Part shown: positions 42,543 through 51,853 of the stretch, one piece after another
How positions within the stretch are numbered: the stretch's first letter is position 1
Layout of the letters: each line of letters opens with the position of its first letter
Source of the DNA: CAVSIP01 sp963728075
GTDB lineage: Bacteria > Actinomycetota > Actinomycetes > JAFAQI01 > DASSKL01
DNA length: 64,000 bases
Reading direction: 5' to 3'
Assembly: GCA_963728075.1 (NCBI GenBank)
Contig: CAVSIP010000002.1
Span: forward strand, 1-64,000
The notes under the pieces: model-generated
The model's database searches: none
Seen by the model: only the letters and a program-made list of their open reading frames with translations
Told to the model about the DNA's origin: nothing
Made by a program: the position numbers and the translations under genes

Positions 42543-43649
42543 CTACACGTGAGGACGTACGCCGACAGACAGCGCCGCCGCGATGGCCGCGTCGCGGTCG
42601 CGAGTCGCGTGCTGGTAGATCAGCGCCGCCCGTGGGCTCGCGTGCCCCATCCGGGCCATCGGCTCGCGGGTGCTCGCGCCCGTGGCCGCGGCAAGCGTGT
42701 TGCCGGTGTGCCTCAGGTCGTGGAAACGGAAGCCGTCCATGTCGAGGCTGCGGGTGGCAGCCAACCAGATCTTGCGGAAGTTCGCGCGGCGCAGCCGCCC
42801 TCCCTTTGGGCCGACGAAGACCAGCCCGTCGCGGCCAGGCTCCGCGTACTGATCCAGATGCGCCTGCAGATCCGCAAGGATCGCGGCGGGGATCGACACC
42901 ACCCGGCGGCTTGCTTCGGATTTGGGGCGCCCCGGCTGGAGTCGACCACCATCCAGCTCGTCCAGGTCCTCGACCACCTCCACCGTCTTGTGCAGGAGGT
43001 CAAGGCGGGCGCGATGCAAGCCGGCCAGCTCACCGAACCGTAAACCGCAGAAGGTGGCCAGCAGCACGAGCGCTCGGTACCGCGCTGGCACCGCATCCGC
43101 GAGCTCGTAGACCTGGCCGAGCGTCGCGACAGGCCGCTCGGTGGCCGCCTCGACGCTCGCCCCCGGGATCGTGCACGGGTTGCGGGGCATCAGCTCCTCC
43201 GCCACCGCCCCTGCGCAGATCGCGTGTAGAAGTCGGTAAGTCTTCGCCACCGTGGAGCCGCCAAGAGTCCCGGCGGCGGTCAGCTGGCCGTACCAGCTGC
43301 GCACCGCTGCGACGGTGAGCCGGCGCAGTTCGATGTGCCCGAGGACCGGGCCGATGTGCGTCCGCAGCAGGCTCTCGTACCGTTCGCGGGTGCGGGGGGC
43401 GAGCGGTCGGCCACGCACCCGGCGCATTTGCAGCCACTCCTGCGCGTAGACCTCAAGGCAAATGTCGCCCGCTCGCGGGTCGAACCAGTTGCCCCGGTCC
43501 AAGTCCGCTCTGGCGCCGGCCAGAAACCGGCTCGCGTCCGCCTTCGTCGAGAAGCTGCGCGCATGACGCATGCCGCTGGTGTCGTAGTAGCGCGCCTGCC
43601 ACCGACCCGACCGCAGCTGGCGAACACTGCCGAAGTCCTTGCGTGCCAT
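42543..43649 (-). CDS. int: AICE tyrosine integrase, 3' end replaced by IS21
   Basis: This 368-residue integrase has an AP2-like/arm-binding N-terminus (VRQLRSGRWQARYYDTSG), a SAM-like core domain, and a catalytic domain with FCGLRFGELAGL (Arg), FHDLRHTGNTLAAA (His, Arg), MGHASPRA (His) and LIYQHATRD (Tyr). The last eight residues (SVGVRPHV) come from the IS21 end. The original ending lies beyond the IS: reading down from 40222 to the stop at 40145 restores ALSDLVTGARPTSSTDAAP and a short basic tail. The Tyr is upstream of the break, so activity may survive. It should recombine tRNA-Ala attB. Confidence 0.85.
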   Translation of the reverse strand: MARKDFGSVRQLRSGRWQARYYDTSGMRHARSFSTKADASRFLAGARADLDRGNWFDPRAGDICLEVYAQEWLQMRRVRGRPLAPRTRERYESLLRTHIGPVLGHIELRRLTVAAVRSWYGQLTAAGTLGGSTVAKTYRLLHAICAGAVAEELMPRNPCTIPGASVEAATERPVATLGQVYELADAVPARYRALVLLATFCGLRFGELAGLHRARLDLLHKTVEVVEDLDELDGGRLQPGRPKSEASRRVVSIPAAILADLQAHLDQYAEPGRDGLVFVGPKGGRLRRANFRKIWLAATRSLDMDGFRFHDLRHTGNTLAAATGASTREPMARMGHASPRAALIYQHATRDRDAAIAAALSVGVRPHV

Positions 43650-43722
43650 GATCGTCCCCTCGTCAGCGGCCGAGAAGGTGCAATTCGGTCACCGTAGGCC
43701 CGCGGTCTGACACCTTGCGAGC

Positions 43723-43923
43723 TCACGAGACGTACCGGCGCGACCACGGCTCCACCCGGCCGGCGCGAATGAACGCGTCGATGTCGGCGCTGCTGATGCG
43801 GATGTGCCGGCCGAGCCGGGAGAACGCGATGCGGCGCTCTGCAACCAGTCGGCGGACGAAACGCGTCGAGGTGCCGAGCCGCTCGGCAGCCTGATCGACG
43901 GTGAGCATCCTGTCCATGTCCAT
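43723..43923 (-). CDS. xis: Excisionase (Xis), MerR-like
   Basis: This 66-residue protein is a single helix-turn-helix unit: LTVDQAAERLGTSTRFVRRL, RRIAFSRLGRHIRISSADID, AFIRAG. The start is one of four clustered ATGs (43926 to 43906) behind an aagaaggga site; 43923 is used here. It lies between repSA and int, the standard AICE order, with about 70 bases to int. Confidence 0.82.
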   Translation of the reverse strand: MDMDRMLTVDQAAERLGTSTRFVRRLVAERRIAFSRLGRHIRISSADIDAFIRAGRVEPWSRRYVS

Positions 43924-43952
43924 CATTCCCTTCTTCCAACCAGAGGTGCCCT

Positions 43953-45347
43953 TCAGGCGATGTCGGCGAGCAGGGTTTGTTCGGCTCGTCGTTGGGTGCG
44001 GGCGGCTTCGGCGGCGTGTAGCCGGGTGGCGGCGGCGTGGGCGGCGAGGTCGGTGTCGGCGGGGGTGGTGTGGCCGTGGCCGACGTAGCGCCAGGTGCCG
44101 TCGACGACGTGGTCGGCGTGGTGCTGCAGCCGCCAGGTGGTGCGGGCGTCGCGCAACGCTTTGAGGGTGAGGGAGTAGCGGCGGGAGCGGGTGGCGTAGT
44201 GCCCGCCGAAGCCGAGCATGTGCGCCCAGCGGCGCAGCTTCAGCGGGGCGAGCCTCCGGTCGGCGCCGAGGGTCCAGCTGGTGCGGATGATCCGGTGGAT
44301 GTGCGCGGGCATCCGGTAGCCGTCGAGGTCGGCGATGGAGTGGATGCGGTGGGCGAGGCCGCCGGTGAGCCCTTCGCTGGCTTTGGTGGCGTACTTGGCG
44401 AGGTAGGCGGCGACCCGGCTCGGGTTGGTCGCGGCGCCGGTGCGGATGGTGCGGATGTCGAGCTGGGCGCCCCAGCGCAGCACCCGGGGCGCGCCGTCGC
44501 CGACGTCGGGCGCGGTGACGGTGACGGCCGCCGCGGTGTCGCGGATGGCCTGGCGGAGCAGCGTCGCGTCGGCCCAGGCCGGCGGCGGGTCGTGCGGGCC
44601 GTCGGGTCCGTCGAGGCGGAGGACGGCGTGGAAGTGGACGGCGCCGCGGCGCTGGTACTCGGCGACCTTCGTGAACGAGATCCGCAGCTGCCGGCGCAGC
44701 TCGGCGTGGGTGAGCCCGGCGCGGGTGGCGAGCAGTCGGGGCAGGTAGACGGTGGTGCGCCGCCATAGCTCCGGCGCCAAGGCGTTGAACAGCACGGTGC
44801 CGGTCGTGTCGTAGCAGCGTTCGCACAGCGGCGCGCCGACCAGCTCGTCACCGACGTCGTGGGTGCGGGTGCAGACGGTGGCGGTGCCGTGTTCGCACCA
44901 CTGCCACTCACCCTTTCGTGGCGGATGGCAGGGGCGGCGCCTCCGCGCGGTGCCGCGGGTGGTGTGCACGGGGCCGAACGACGGCGCGGTGAACGTCACG
45001 AACACCGCCGGATGCTCGGCGACCGTCGCCGGGATGGTCTTGCCGCCGCGCAGGCCGGTGGCGACGAGCTGGTAGCTGTCCGCCCGGTAGGTCGCCGAGC
45101 ACGGTGGGCACAGCGCAGCCCGGCGGGTGCCGCACGCGACCAGCAGCACCCCGTCCGGCTCGTCGACGGTGCTGTAGGCGCCGGTGACCTCCCCGGTCGC
45201 GGCGTCGACGCGGTTCCCGGCCCCGGCGAGGCGGATCGGCTGCGCGCAGAACCCGGTCGACGCGGCCTGGGCGTGCCAGCGGGTGAACGTGCCGGCCCGG
45301 GCGCGGGCCGCGACTCGCCCGGTCACGTCGAAGCTGTGGCGGGTCAC
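43953..45347 (-). CDS. repSA: RepSA-family replication initiator
   Basis: This 464-residue paralogue of the protein at 8385-9791 has zinc-type cysteine pairs (CGTRRAALCPPC, CERCYDTTG), the HUH motif GAVHFHAVLRLDGP near residue 235 and the tyrosine region VAAYLAKYATK. It is a rolling-circle initiator for the excised element. The GTG start at 45347 overlaps the traSA stop (GTGA); frame further upstream belongs to traSA in another register. Confidence 0.85.
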   Translation of the reverse strand: MTRHSFDVTGRVAARARAGTFTRWHAQAASTGFCAQPIRLAGAGNRVDAATGEVTGAYSTVDEPDGVLLVACGTRRAALCPPCSATYRADSYQLVATGLRGGKTIPATVAEHPAVFVTFTAPSFGPVHTTRGTARRRRPCHPPRKGEWQWCEHGTATVCTRTHDVGDELVGAPLCERCYDTTGTVLFNALAPELWRRTTVYLPRLLATRAGLTHAELRRQLRISFTKVAEYQRRGAVHFHAVLRLDGPDGPHDPPPAWADATLLRQAIRDTAAAVTVTAPDVGDGAPRVLRWGAQLDIRTIRTGAATNPSRVAAYLAKYATKASEGLTGGLAHRIHSIADLDGYRMPAHIHRIIRTSWTLGADRRLAPLKLRRWAHMLGFGGHYATRSRRYSLTLKALRDARTTWRLQHHADHVVDGTWRYVGHGHTTPADTDLAAHAAATRLHAAEAARTQRRAEQTLLADIA

Positions 45348-46675
45348 GGCCGGTCCTGTCCGCGCAGCTGGTGGGCACGGGCCGCGAGTTCGGCGAGGGC
45401 CGGGTCGTCGAGGTGGAACGCCTTGCACCGGGTCGGCACGGCACCTTCGGCGAGCAGCCACCCGACGCCCTTGTGGGTCAGCTCGACGTCGGTCGCGTCG
45501 ACGCCCTGGGCGGCCCAGCCTTGACCGAGGATGGTGTCGGAGGCCTGGGGGGTGGTGCAGCGCATCGCCCAGCGCAGCGCGAACAGGTCCCGCAGCGACG
45601 ACGGGACCACGTCGGCGGCGGGCTTCTGGGTCGCGGCGGCGACGATGACGCCGGCGGCGCGGCCGCGGGCGACCAGGTCGCGCAGCAGGTTCGCGAACGT
45701 CGTCTGGGTCTTGCGGTCGCCGGTGTGCAGGTAGAACGCCAGCTCGTCGCAGGCCAGCAGGTGCAGCGGCAACCCCGCGTCCGCGCTGACCTTGCGCTTC
45801 CCGGTCGCGAGTAGCTGCTCGTAGCGGGTGTCCATCTCGGCTTGCAGGTCGCGCAGCACGCCGATGGCGTCGTCGACGTCCGGGCCGACCGCGGCACGGG
45901 CGAGCGGGGTGAACGCGGCGAGCTCGACCCGTTTGCCGTCCAACAGCCACAGGTGCACGTCCGGATCGAGCGCAGCCGCGGCGAGCAGCAGCGACAAGGC
46001 GACACTCTTGCCGCCGCCGGGCTCACCACCGAGAAGCAGGTTGCGTTCCGGCAGCGCGACGGTCACGGTGGCACCGGTCTCGTCGACAGCGACCGGCACC
46101 GGGTCCCACAACGACGTCCGGTTCCGGTCCGCCCACGGCCAGGCGACCGGCGCCGGGTCGCCCAGCGGGTCGGCGCGCAGCACCAGCACCTGGGCGTGCC
46201 GGGCGTTCGCCCGGTCCCGGCGCACCCGCACGTCGCGGGCGTGCAGGGCCGCAGCGAGCACACCGCTCGCCGCTTCGAGGTCGGCCACCTCGCTGCCGTA
46301 GGGGACGGCGACGGTGAGCAGGTCACCGGCCGGGACCGGCCAGGCGCGGCGCACCTCAGTCGGCCGCTCCCGCAGCGCGGGCAGGCTGACCTGACGGATC
46401 GCGCGGTGCCAGCGCCGCCTGGCCCGCTCAGCGGCGAGCAGCCGGCCGAGCCACCGGCGCGGCCAGGGCACCAGCACCGCCCCGCACACCACGTTGGCGG
46501 TGAGCACGGCGGAGACCGGCCGGCCGAACCGGCTGTCCGCCCACCAGGCGAAGGTCCCCAGCCCCGCGGCGAGGACCAGCTCGGTGCGCCACCACCAGCA
46601 GGTGCGCAGGAGACCTTCCAGCACGACCGTGACCATGTCGGGTTCCGGGCGCCGTGCCGGGGCCGGGCTAGCCAC
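45344..46675 (-). CDS. traSA: FtsK/SpoIIIE-type DNA translocase TraSA
   Basis: This 443-residue protein has a hydrophobic N-terminus (about 25-60), Walker A LGGEPGGGKSVALSLL near residue 218 and Walker B LHLLACDELAFYL near residue 310. It closely parallels island 1 TraSA in order (LLLGGEPG; TQKPAADVVPSSLRDLFALR). It is the pump for conjugative transfer of double-stranded DNA. The GTG start lies a few bases before the stop of the small membrane-protein gene. Confidence 0.86.
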   Translation of the reverse strand: MASPAPARRPEPDMVTVVLEGLLRTCWWWRTELVLAAGLGTFAWWADSRFGRPVSAVLTANVVCGAVLVPWPRRWLGRLLAAERARRRWHRAIRQVSLPALRERPTEVRRAWPVPAGDLLTVAVPYGSEVADLEAASGVLAAALHARDVRVRRDRANARHAQVLVLRADPLGDPAPVAWPWADRNRTSLWDPVPVAVDETGATVTVALPERNLLLGGEPGGGKSVALSLLLAAAALDPDVHLWLLDGKRVELAAFTPLARAAVGPDVDDAIGVLRDLQAEMDTRYEQLLATGKRKVSADAGLPLHLLACDELAFYLHTGDRKTQTTFANLLRDLVARGRAAGVIVAAATQKPAADVVPSSLRDLFALRWAMRCTTPQASDTILGQGWAAQGVDATDVELTHKGVGWLLAEGAVPTRCKAFHLDDPALAELAARAHQLRGQDRP

Positions 46676-46760
46676 GCCAGCCCCCGGTCAACATCGCCAG
46701 CGTGATGAGCATGACAGCGACGACGGCGAGGGTTCGGATGTCGTTGGTCGGTAGTCGCAT
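46668..46760 (-). CDS. Small membrane protein upstream of traSA
   Basis: This 30-residue peptide (MRLPTNDIRTL then AVVAVMLITLAMLTGGWRG) is mostly one transmembrane helix. A ggagac site precedes the ATG. It overlaps the traSA start and corresponds by position to the 48-residue protein at 6861-7007. The context is conserved, the sequence is not. Spreading or anchoring functions are guesses. Confidence 0.45.
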   Translation of the reverse strand: MRLPTNDIRTLAVVAVMLITLAMLTGGWRG

Positions 46761-46789
46761 CGTCGGTCTCCTGCACACCTGCGGCCGGC

Positions 46790-47143
46790 TCAGCTCGCCG
46801 CTTTGACCGACGAGCCCACGGCAGCGCCGCTCGAGGTGGGCACCGGCGTGACGGCGCCGGCCTTGAACGACACCCCGGACCGGTCGTTCATCGACCAGGG
46901 GGTGGCCACCAGGTCGGTGACGGTGACGAACGTGCCCGGGGTGACGTTCTTCGGCGAGCCGGCGGTCTTCACCGTGATCAGCTCACCGCCGCCCTCGACG
47001 GCCAGCGCGACAAGCTGCACGACGAACAGCGGCTCACCGTTCTCATCCGCCTTCGGCGCCCGGGTGGTGAAGTCGACCACCGGCTCCGGTGACGTCGTCG
47101 CGACGAACCGCAGCTCGGAGGTGTCAATCGGCAAACGCAACAT
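46790..47143 (-). CDS. SCO3937-like conserved AICE protein
   Basis: This 117-residue paralogue of 6481-6831 begins MLRLPIDTSELRFV and shares PEPVVDFTTRAPKADENGEP and VTVTDLVATPWSMNDRSGVS. It is the first gene of the island 2 core operon. The pattern suggests a compact beta-barrel. The upstream 800 bases hold no clear gene but contain repeats and the conserved element at 47656-47704. Confidence 0.72.
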   Translation of the reverse strand: MLRLPIDTSELRFVATTSPEPVVDFTTRAPKADENGEPLFVVQLVALAVEGGGELITVKTAGSPKNVTPGTFVTVTDLVATPWSMNDRSGVSFKAGAVTPVPTSSGAAVGSSVKAAS

Positions 47144-47944
47144 CGCAGAACTCCTTGCTAGACAGGAGAAGAACAGGGACGGGGACGACCGGGACGGGCG
47201 GCGGGGCCCTTGCCCAGCGAGCCGGTGCAGGTGGCATGCACAGCACTATGAGCCCGAGGTGGGGCAGGGTTTTCCCGGTGAGAGCACGCCCAGCGGCGTC
47301 GGCGTGGACCATCGAGTGCGCCCTGGTGCAGGACGGTCCGCAACGGTCCGCAACGGCACGCGACCGCGCCACCGAAAAAATCATGGACCGTACGGCGTGT
47401 CGGGCGTGTCGCACCGACCGGCCGGAACAAACCGCCACCCGCCGCCGCCAGCACCCGGCGGCGAGCACCACGCCGGTAGCCACGCCGCGCCCGGCAGCAC
47501 CCCCGCCGGACCCGCCGCCGGCACGGCCCGCGCTGCCGGTCAGCCACGCCCCGCACGACGCTGGCCGCGACCCGGCCAGGACGAACGACCACGACCGCCG
47601 GCACACCCCCGCGCACGCAACCCCGGCCGAGAAAGGTGCGAAGGAGAGGAGAGAAGGGGTTGTGAGAGCTTTCTCTACAGACTTCAAGAGCGCAGGCTGC
47701 GGGCGGGCCTCCTCCGTCGGCCCGTCCTCGCCCGCGCCACCCTCGGGCGGGCGGGGCGGGCTTGCCGCAGCCGCGCCTCCCGCCACGGGCTGACCGACAT
47801 GGACGCCAGCGGCCAGCCCGCCCCGGCCGCTGACCTGACCGGCGCGCACCTCGACGTCTATGACACCCGCGACGACTCCCCCGACCTGCTACACCCTGCC
47901 CTTGGCCGACGCCGGCATCCATAAGAACGCGCTACCGTGCAGTC
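47144..47944. other. 801-bp non-coding control region of AICE 2
   Basis: Long frames exist on both strands here, but all are Pro/Arg/Ala-rich with no family signature, so no gene is called. Visible structure: a tandem 10-base repeat acggtccgca (47333-47352) with a third partial copy, a repeated ggcgtgtc near 47394-47410, and the element shared with island 1 (47656-47704). It may hold the replication origin or a clt-type transfer locus. Confidence 0.5.
47656..47704 (-). other. Conserved non-coding element, copy 2
   Basis: Read on the minus strand, gcccgcagcctgcgctctt followed by gaagtctgtagagaaa matches 4408-4454 at about 22 of the first 25 bases and more loosely afterwards, including a cacaac end. 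Both copies are upstream of, and point toward, the AICE core. Confidence 0.45.
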
Positions 47945-48109
47945 GTGGTCTGGAGACTCACGAGCGAATGCGTCCCCGACTTCGCGGAAGTAGACCGACG
48001 GCAGGCTAAGGAGATAGTCAAGGTTGCCGGGGGAACGGCCCGAGCCGGCTGGGGCGCTATCGAATCCTCCCCGCAGCGCCCTCGCCGCCGGAACCGATTG
48101 AGCGTGTGA
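47945..48109 (+). CDS. Small basic protein coupled to lipoprotein gene
   Basis: This 54-residue frame from a GTG (MVWRLTSECVPDFAEVD, RRQAKEIVKVAGG) ends in RRRNRLSV. Its stop overlaps the start of the lipoprotein gene (GTGATG at 48106). Amphipathic character and coupling argue for a real gene, but the length is small and no family is recognised. Confidence 0.35.
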   Translation: MVWRLTSECVPDFAEVDRRQAKEIVKVAGGTARAGWGAIESSPQRPRRRNRLSV

Positions 48110-48549
48110 TGCGTCGGAGTCATGTGACCTTGCCGAGGGTGATCGCTCTGCTCGGATTGAGCGTGCTGGCCTTGGGCGCATGCACTGGGTCGCGTACTCC
48201 GTCTGCTCCCAGCGCGGGACGGGCGTCAGCTTTGGAGACGTTGCTGCGCCCTTCCACGTCCTCCCCGGCCGAACGGACGGACGTCGGATGCGCAGGCCAA
48301 TGCGGTCCGCCATTCCAACTCGATGTCTACTTCACGCGGGGAACCTCCGTCACAGCCGCGGAGACCGCGCTGTCAGCCTGCCGGCGCACAGACGTGGTGT
48401 TGCGGGTGACCGAGCCGAGGCTTGAAGGCGACGATCGGCTAGTCGCGACGGTGTTCACCAGCGAGAGCATTGATGGCTCCGGAATGAGGCCGCTACTGGA
48501 CTGTCTGCATGCGCGCACCGTCGTGCAGTCCGCCGTGTGGCCTGGCTAG
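48106..48549 (+). CDS. Putative lipoprotein
   Basis: This 147-residue protein has a type II signal peptide (VIALLGLSVLALGAC) with the lipobox Cys near residue 26. The Ser/Pro-rich linker leads to a compact domain with four Cys (CAGQC, CRR, DCLHAR). Its function is unknown. It lies on cargo DNA that is less GC-rich than the AICE core. Confidence 0.65.
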   Translation: MMRRSHVTLPRVIALLGLSVLALGACTGSRTPSAPSAGRASALETLLRPSTSSPAERTDVGCAGQCGPPFQLDVYFTRGTSVTAAETALSACRRTDVVLRVTEPRLEGDDRLVATVFTSESIDGSGMRPLLDCLHARTVVQSAVWPG

Positions 48550-48810
48550 CCGTTGAGCGAGCACGAAGCCACGCCGGTCTCATGGCCATGCTTGGTCGGG
48601 AGTAGTGCTCGACAGCGCGCGACCGCTCGTGCTTTCGCGTGGGTACCCCAGGCGATTCCTACGTGCCGATGCAGACCGGTCGCGCCGCGGAGGAAGTGAT
48701 CCGACCACAACGGTGCCCTGTGTTCGCGCACCGTTGGGCAACTCGCTGACCATCGCTGACGCTTCCGTTCGTCCTGTCATGCCGATGAACGGACGGCGGG
48801 CAACCGAGGG

Positions 48811-50253
48811 CTACTTGGGCGGGTCCGGCGAAGCGGTGGCGCGGGCAGAGCTGGCCCCTCCGGTTGCGTCGCGGCGGCCGGCCGGTCCGTACCAGTCGAG
48901 GCACAGGGTCGTGGCGTCGTCGCGCAACTGCCCGCCGGTGGCATCCAGCACGTTGCGCGCCAGTTCCTGGACGACCTGTCGGGGATGGCGCTCCGGGCTG
49001 CTCGCCAGGATCCCTTCGATGTCGACCTTTGCGGCGTGCCGCTCAAGGTATCCGTCGGTCACCAGCAGGAGCCGGTCACCGGGTTGCAGGGTGACCGTGT
49101 CGGCCGTGTAGGGGATTGCCGCCACCCCTAGCGGCGGATGGCTTGTTAGATCGAGCTGGCCGGCCTGCCCGTCTCGGAGCAGCTAGGGCAGCGGGTGCCC
49201 GGCGTTCACGACCTCCGCCTGCCCGTCGACGAGGCGGACGCGAAGCAGCAGTCCGGTGACGAACTGGTCGGGGCGGGCGGCGGCTTTCAAGATGGCGTTC
49301 GCGGTTTCTGCCTGCTGAGCCGGGCGCGCCAGGCCACGCCGCTGATTGCGAAGTGTCGCGACCGTCAGGGTCGCCAACTGCGCCGCTGCCGTGGAATGGC
49401 CCATCGCGTCGGTCAATGACGCGTAGAGGAACTCTCGATCCAGCGAGTAGTCGAAGGTATCTCCGCCTGCGTCGTGCGATGGCTCCAACCACCCCGCCAA
49501 CGTGACCGGGCCCACCTCGGCGGTGTATGCCGAGGGAAGAAGTCGGCGCTGCATCTCGGCGGCGACCGAGAACGGAACGTCGCGCTGCGCCCATTCGAAC
49601 AGGTCGGTGTGACGCCTGGCGGCAATCAGCACGTAGGCCAGGGCGTGCGCCGCCGAGACCAGGAAGTCGAGGATCTCGGTGTCGGGCTGCTCCTGGAGGG
49701 ATACCTCGAGGATGCCGATGGCGTCGCCGCGTTCGGTGACCGGAATCAGTACGAGCCAGCCGTCGGGGGCGGTCGTGACTTCTAGGTGCTGGCTCCACAG
49801 CACCCGCTCGTGCGTGGTTCCAGGCAACGGCAGCTGTTCGGCTCGCTCGTTGTGCCCGGCAGTCGCGCGGGTGCCGACCACATGGGACAGTCGCACGAGG
49901 CCGGAACCGGAGAAGTTTGCGATCAGCAGTCCGACGTGCCCGGCGCCGATCAGCCTCACCAGTTCCGCGGCCAGCACGTCCACCGCGTCGATGGGCGAGG
50001 CCTCTTCGACTGCGGCCAGCAACGGCCGCAAGTCCAGCCGCGCATCCGCCGCATCCACGCGCAGAGCGTAGCCAGCCGCCGACCTGCTCGCCGTCTCCAA
50101 GTCAAGCACCTCAGCCAACGTCCGCTTATGCCGCTGCGCGAACGATGCGTAGCGACAGTTCCTTGGCGTCGTTGCGGCCCCACGGAGTGCACGGGAGGTG
50201 CCGCTGGAGCTCGGGCGGCGGGCGGAGGACGGGCTGCCGACCACAACTGCCAC
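48811..50253 (-). pseudogene. GAF-SpoIIE type PP2C phosphatase with in-frame amber codon
   Basis: The frame encodes a GAF-like sensor (ELVRLIGAGHVGLLIANFSG) and a SpoIIE/RsbU-type PP2C domain (AEMQRRLLPS, GWLEPSHDAGGDTFDY, LYASLTDAMGHSTAAAQL, VNAGHPLP). A TAG at 49185-49183 follows GHPLP. The same frame continues without other breaks to LLRDGQAGQLDLTSHPPLG, LQPGDRLLLVTDGYLE and QLRDDATTLCLDW, ending at 48811. One base change would restore it. The start may be the GTG at 50253 or a later GTG near 50058. Such enzymes switch anti-sigma partner systems. Probably inactive unless the amber is read through. Confidence 0.75.
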
Positions 50254-50692
50254 CTATGTTCGGGCGCCGCGGGACAAGTCACCGAGCGCAGCCGGCGTTG
50301 TACGACTTTCGGACTTGTCGCCGTCTGCGTGGAAGCCGACCGCCGTCGACAGCCAGCTGGGCGCCATGAATTTCAAGGACGCGCTCCCAGGCGACAACAT
50401 TCTGCAACATTCTGCCGAATTCTCGGCATATAGGACGGGTTCCCCATCGCGTAGGCTGGTCTGGGCTACCCCGCCACAGTTTCGGCCGCTTTGAGTCCGT
50501 GAGTAGATGCTCACCTCGGCTTCTAGCGCGCTGCCGCATGCGGCGATCCGAGCTTCCGGGCAAATCACGCTTTCCCGCTCAGGTCGGGATGCGAATTAGC
50601 CCTTAGTGACTATGGCGAATGCTGACTAGGGGCGCCCAGACTCGGGCGGCGATAGGCACAGAGGTGGGGGCGCCTAGTTCGGGAGGTAAGCC
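50254..50692. other. 439-bp intergenic region
   Basis: No gene is supported. A direct repeat caacattctg occurs twice near 50395-50414, and gccga-attc-tcggc forms a small hairpin just after it. This may be the promoter region of the divergent phosphatase gene or of the secreted-protein gene at 50693, whose gggagg site is at about 50682. Confidence 0.4.
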
Positions 50693-51784
50693 ATGGGGAC
50701 TAGCCATCACGGCCGCAGGTGGACTGCGATCGCCCGGCTGATGAGTGTCGTGCTAACCGCGGCCGCGGTTACGGCCCTTCTTCCGAGCAGTGGAGCGGTC
50801 GCAGACGACGGTGTTTCTGCATGGCTATCGAGGGTGGCGGCGGTCGGTAACAGCGCAGACGCTCACACAGTAAGCGACGAGCTCAAGACCATCTTCAGTT
50901 CCCCCGAGGCAGCCTCGCTAGTGGCATATAGCCCAATTGGCACAACTCTTACACGAGTCATCGACGACAATTCTGCGTACGTCGTCACTGAACAAGCGGC
51001 CGCCGCGTACCGCGACCAGATCGTCGCAGCCCTCACCGGTCGCTCGGAGTTCCCATTGAGCGGCGACCCGGCCGGTGACGACGTCATTACCCAGCTGAAC
51101 GCCGTAGTGGCATCGCCGGAGTATGCGGCTGCGACAAACGCACTTTCCGAGGTACTCGAGGAGCCGCAGGCGGTTACCTATTTCGCGAGCAGGCTCACCG
51201 ATCTGATCCAACGCGGGGCGATGGTGCCAAGCGACTTGACCGACCTATTTGCCATCGACATGATCCCATTCTCCCGACTTGCCGTCGCGCTCGGGTTCGA
51301 CGTGTTCGGACTCCTGGCTGGTGCGGTCAGTGTCGCGACTGGCATCGCTGCGGGTGTGTGTATTGCTCTGGAGCCGTGTGGAGCGGTTGCTCTCGGCGTC
51401 ATTGGCGCCACGGGAAGCGTCATTATGGGGGAACTCGGCCTTGCGGCTGCGTTGTATGACCGCAACACATCGCCACAGGGATGCGCGGCGAGCGCGAACA
51501 CGCCCGTGTTCCAGGGTGGCGGGCAGGTGTACTTCAGCGGATCGGTCAACTGCTCCGCCTCGGTTTCAAGCCTCTCAGTCTACGTCGGCGAAGTTGACAA
51601 TGGAACCGAGCGCGCGTCGACCGGAACCGGGTGCAGCAACTGCTCCAGTGTCAGCGTCAGCATCCAGACGTATTCGATGCCACAGGGCTGCTATCAGTCG
51701 AACGCCTACTTCGTCTCCTACAGCAACGGTGCGACTACCACCGGAAACACCGTCTACAGCCAGATGCGATGCGGCCAGCCGTAA
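50693..51784 (+). CDS. Secreted protein of unknown function
   Basis: This 363-residue protein has a signal peptide (RLMSVVLTAAAVTALLPSSG, cleavage after AVA) and an alpha-helical middle. A long hydrophobic segment lies near residues 200-260 (FGLLAGAVSVATGIAAGVC, GAVALGVIGATGSVIMGELG). The Cys/Ser-rich C-terminal beta domain contains CSNCSSVSVSIQTYSMPQGC. The layout of cleavable N-terminus, hydrophobic hairpin and Cys-rich end resembles exported toxins or surface proteins but matches no family I know. It is not GC-biased like its AICE core neighbours. Confidence 0.65.
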   Translation: MGTSHHGRRWTAIARLMSVVLTAAAVTALLPSSGAVADDGVSAWLSRVAAVGNSADAHTVSDELKTIFSSPEAASLVAYSPIGTTLTRVIDDNSAYVVTEQAAAAYRDQIVAALTGRSEFPLSGDPAGDDVITQLNAVVASPEYAAATNALSEVLEEPQAVTYFASRLTDLIQRGAMVPSDLTDLFAIDMIPFSRLAVALGFDVFGLLAGAVSVATGIAAGVCIALEPCGAVALGVIGATGSVIMGELGLAAALYDRNTSPQGCAASANTPVFQGGGQVYFSGSVNCSASVSSLSVYVGEVDNGTERASTGTGCSNCSSVSVSIQTYSMPQGCYQSNAYFVSYSNGATTTGNTVYSQMRCGQP

Positions 51785-51853
51785 CGTACATCCGTATGAT
51801 CGGGTCGGCGTGTGACACCGCCGACCCGATCAGACTTTCCTGCGGGGGTAGAG

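Larger units (their letters stand above)
40223..42567 (+). mobile_element. IS21-family insertion sequence
   Basis: The element is 2345 bp. Terminal inverted repeats start TGTC, and each contains two copies of a gcgtacgacct-like motif (40228-40262 and the complement at 42519-42562). The 5-bp target duplication GACAG lies at 40218-40222 and 42568-42572. It carries istA and istB with an ATGA overlap. It inserted into the last codons of the island 2 integrase gene. Confidence 0.9.

Noticed and set aside
47124..47924. Four overlapping long frames on both strands upstream of the island 2 core
   Set aside because: All are low-complexity Pro/Arg/Ala sequence typical of high-GC non-coding DNA, without start signals or family motifs.
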